This document shows positions 62,691-64,000 of a stretch of 64,000 nucleotides of DNA, in pieces. The stretch is from Roseiarcus sp963737365. GTDB taxonomy: Bacteria > Pseudomonadota > Alphaproteobacteria > Rhizobiales > Beijerinckiaceae. A model generated the notes under the pieces. The model was not told the origin of the DNA. It did no database searches and was given only the letters and a program-made list of their open reading frames with translations. How positions within the stretch are numbered: the first letter of the stretch is position 1; every line of letters starts with the position of its first letter. A program made the position numbers and the translations under genes. Location: the NCBI GenBank assembly GCA_963737365.1, contig CAVTSD010000009.1:62001-126000 (forward strand), in the 5' to 3' direction.

Positions 62691-63728
62691 TTAGCGTCTT
62701 TCGAGCGGGTCAAAAACCGGAGTCCACTGGATGGACTTTACCCATTTAGCTCCGGTCGCCAGCATTATCAGCCGGTCGAACCCGAGCGCCGCACCACTTG
62801 CGTCTGGCATGTCGGAGAGGGCTGCGAGAAAACCCTCGTCGACGGGGTGGGAAACGCCGAAAATGCGCTGCTGCTTCTCCGCGTTTGAAGCGAAGCGCTG
62901 CCGCTGTTCAATAGGATCGCGAAGCTCGTGGAAAGCGTTAGCCAACTCCACGCCGCAGCAGTAGAATTCGAAGCGCTCAGCAACGCGCAGATCATCGGAG
63001 TTTACCTGAGCGAGGGCTGCCTCGCTTATTGGATAGGCGTATAGGACAGTAGGTCTCCCGATACCTAGATTGGGTTCGACGCGCTCGGCGAGGACTCGGC
63101 TGAAGATGTCGGACCAGTCATCATCAGGTGCGACCCGAATTCCGCTACTCGTCGCTTGTTTAGCGAACGCTTCGGTATCCGAAGGGCCGCTCGTCGACAA
63201 GCTGTCGTAAAGGTCGATGCCGACATAGCGACGAAACGCATCTCGTACGGTCATTCGCTCTGGGGGGTCGAACGGACTTGCCTCTCGACCGTGGTATGCA
63301 AACACCTTCGCTCCAGCAATATGAGCTGCTAGCGCAACTACTGCAGCGCAGTCTTCCATGACTCGCTCTAACGAGGCGTGTGCCCGATACCACTCCAACA
63401 TCGAAAACTCGGGCGCGTGCAAGGCCGTTCGCTCGCGGTTACGGAAGACGCTAGTCAGTGAAAAGATTTGCCGCTCCCCCGCCGCTAATAATTTTTTCAT
63501 CGCGAATTCTGGAGAGGCATGCAGATAGGCGTCGTGTGCCGACCCGTCAGGCGCAATAAGCGCTGTTTTAAATCCGTGCAAATGCGTCTCATTTCCGGGC
63601 GAAGCCTGGAGTGCGGCGGATTGCACTTCGATGAAACGTCTAGCACAGAACCAACGCCGCACGGAGGTCAAAATCCGCGCTCGGGTAAGCAACCAGTCGC
63701 GCCGTTCAGCGTAGCGAACTCCTCCCAC
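62691..63728 (-). CDS. epmA: elongation factor P (R)-beta-lysine ligase
   Basis: A class II lysyl-tRNA-synthetase-like enzyme that adds (R)-beta-lysine to EF-P. The protein has 345 residues, without the anticodon-binding domain of real LysRS. Motif 2 is IFSLTSVFRNRERTALHAPE plus FSMLEWYRA (about 88-116). The motif 3 region near the C-terminus is GAALGFDRLIMLATG. FYCCGVELANAFHELRDPIE is a substrate-binding block. It starts at GTG 63728, because an in-frame stop lies shortly upstream. It is divergent from efp, its substrate gene, with a 178-base gap. No epmB is seen in the window. Confidence 0.93.
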   Translation of the reverse strand: MGGVRYAERRDWLLTRARILTSVRRWFCARRFIEVQSAALQASPGNETHLHGFKTALIAPDGSAHDAYLHASPEFAMKKLLAAGERQIFSLTSVFRNRERTALHAPEFSMLEWYRAHASLERVMEDCAAVVALAAHIAGAKVFAYHGREASPFDPPERMTVRDAFRRYVGIDLYDSLSTSGPSDTEAFAKQATSSGIRVAPDDDWSDIFSRVLAERVEPNLGIGRPTVLYAYPISEAALAQVNSDDLRVAERFEFYCCGVELANAFHELRDPIEQRQRFASNAEKQQRIFGVSHPVDEGFLAALSDMPDASGAALGFDRLIMLATGAKWVKSIQWTPVFDPLERR

Positions 63729-63906
63729 GAGGATTTCACTCGGACGCGTTCAAGAGCGACGTCGGCGCGAGACGGAATCCAGGTCGATTCTGTCTGGCTT
63801 TTGGCGCCAGAATTTGTATGTTCTGGGTCATCGTCAAATTCTGCTAGGCAAAACCAACACACCACAATTCGAGGGCGAAAATGCCCCTGTTTCAGAGGAA
63901 CTAAAA

Positions 63907-64000
63907 GTGAGAGTGATCGCGAGCTCAATCCGCAAAGGCAACATTATCGAACGAGAAGACGGCCAGCTTTGTGTAGTTCTCTCCGCGGAAAGCTTTCACC
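63907..64000 (+). CDS. efp: elongation factor P, 5' part (cut by window edge)
   Basis: EF-P relieves ribosome stalling at consecutive prolines. From GTG 63907, with AGAGGA eight bases before, the frame gives VRVIASSIRKGNIIERED and then QLCVVLSAESFH, the typical N-terminal KOW-like strand set. The lysine that EpmA modifies would lie about 5-10 residues past the window end. A second GTG two codons later is possible but less likely. Confidence 0.92.
   Translation, partial: MRVIASSIRKGNIIEREDGQLCVVLSAESFH

Noticed and set aside
1..64000. CRISPR array
   Set aside because: No regularly spaced repeats of 23-40 bases with unique spacers were seen, and no cas genes are present.

Overview
The window looks like an alphaproteobacterial chromosome, most likely Hyphomicrobiales (Rhizobiales). 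The evidence is the neighbourhoods amiC / mrcA / prfB, rne / cca / DUF6111 / NUDIX / DUF1285 and MoxR / DUF58 / DUF4159, the long acidic insert in RNase E, the CobT-type cobaltochelatase subunit and the high GC content. Genus cannot be fixed from the sequence alone.

Layout. (1) 1-16.8 kb is the right-hand part of an integrated accessory island, read almost entirely on the minus strand. It contains a DNA2-like SF1 helicase (cut by the window edge), a frameshifted GmrSD-like DUF262/HNH protein, a complete type I restriction-modification operon (hsdM-hsdS-small winged-helix-like protein-hsdR), a P4-like replication module (primase-polymerase plus D5-type helicase, split by one base), an FtsH/M41-like metallopeptidase, an AlpA/excisionase-like protein and a tyrosine integrase. 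Just outside the integrase lies a fragment matching the 3' end of a tRNA-Pro gene, which is the likely attachment site. (2) 17-21.9 kb is a chromosomal sugar cluster: a ROK/polyphosphate-glucokinase-like kinase, 6-phosphogluconate dehydrogenase and a GH63-like glucosidase, plus a 50-residue membrane protein. (3) 21.9-44 kb is an IS graveyard. It holds IS5-type elements (three plus a remnant), IS256, IS21, IS481 twice, IS110 twice, IS630 and IS91. Between them survive a ruined UdgX gene, a DUF2188 gene, an orphan ABC substrate-binding protein and cobT. (4) 44-64 kb is orderly core chromosome: prfB with its programmed +1 frameshift, mrcA, amiC, rne, the DUF1285-NUDIX-DUF6111-cca operon, the MoxR-DUF58-DUF4159-membrane protein operon, epmA and the start of efp.

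The clearest new observation is structural. Two inverted copies of an IS481 element that carries an IS110 insertion (30,623-33,437 and 40,055-41,532) bound a 6.6-kb segment containing cobT. The halves of two other transposase genes, IS21 istA and an IS630 gene, are exchanged across these copies. One 7-bp target duplication (GCTTCCG) is split between them. All of this is explained by one inversion through recombination between the IS481 copies. The second copy also lost the IS110 transposase but kept the complete IS110 left-end noncoding segment, apparently by a deletion at a 5-base repeat.

Many genes in the accessory regions, and the 3' part of rne, carry single-base frameshifts, several in short homopolymers. 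True decay and assembly error cannot be told apart here.
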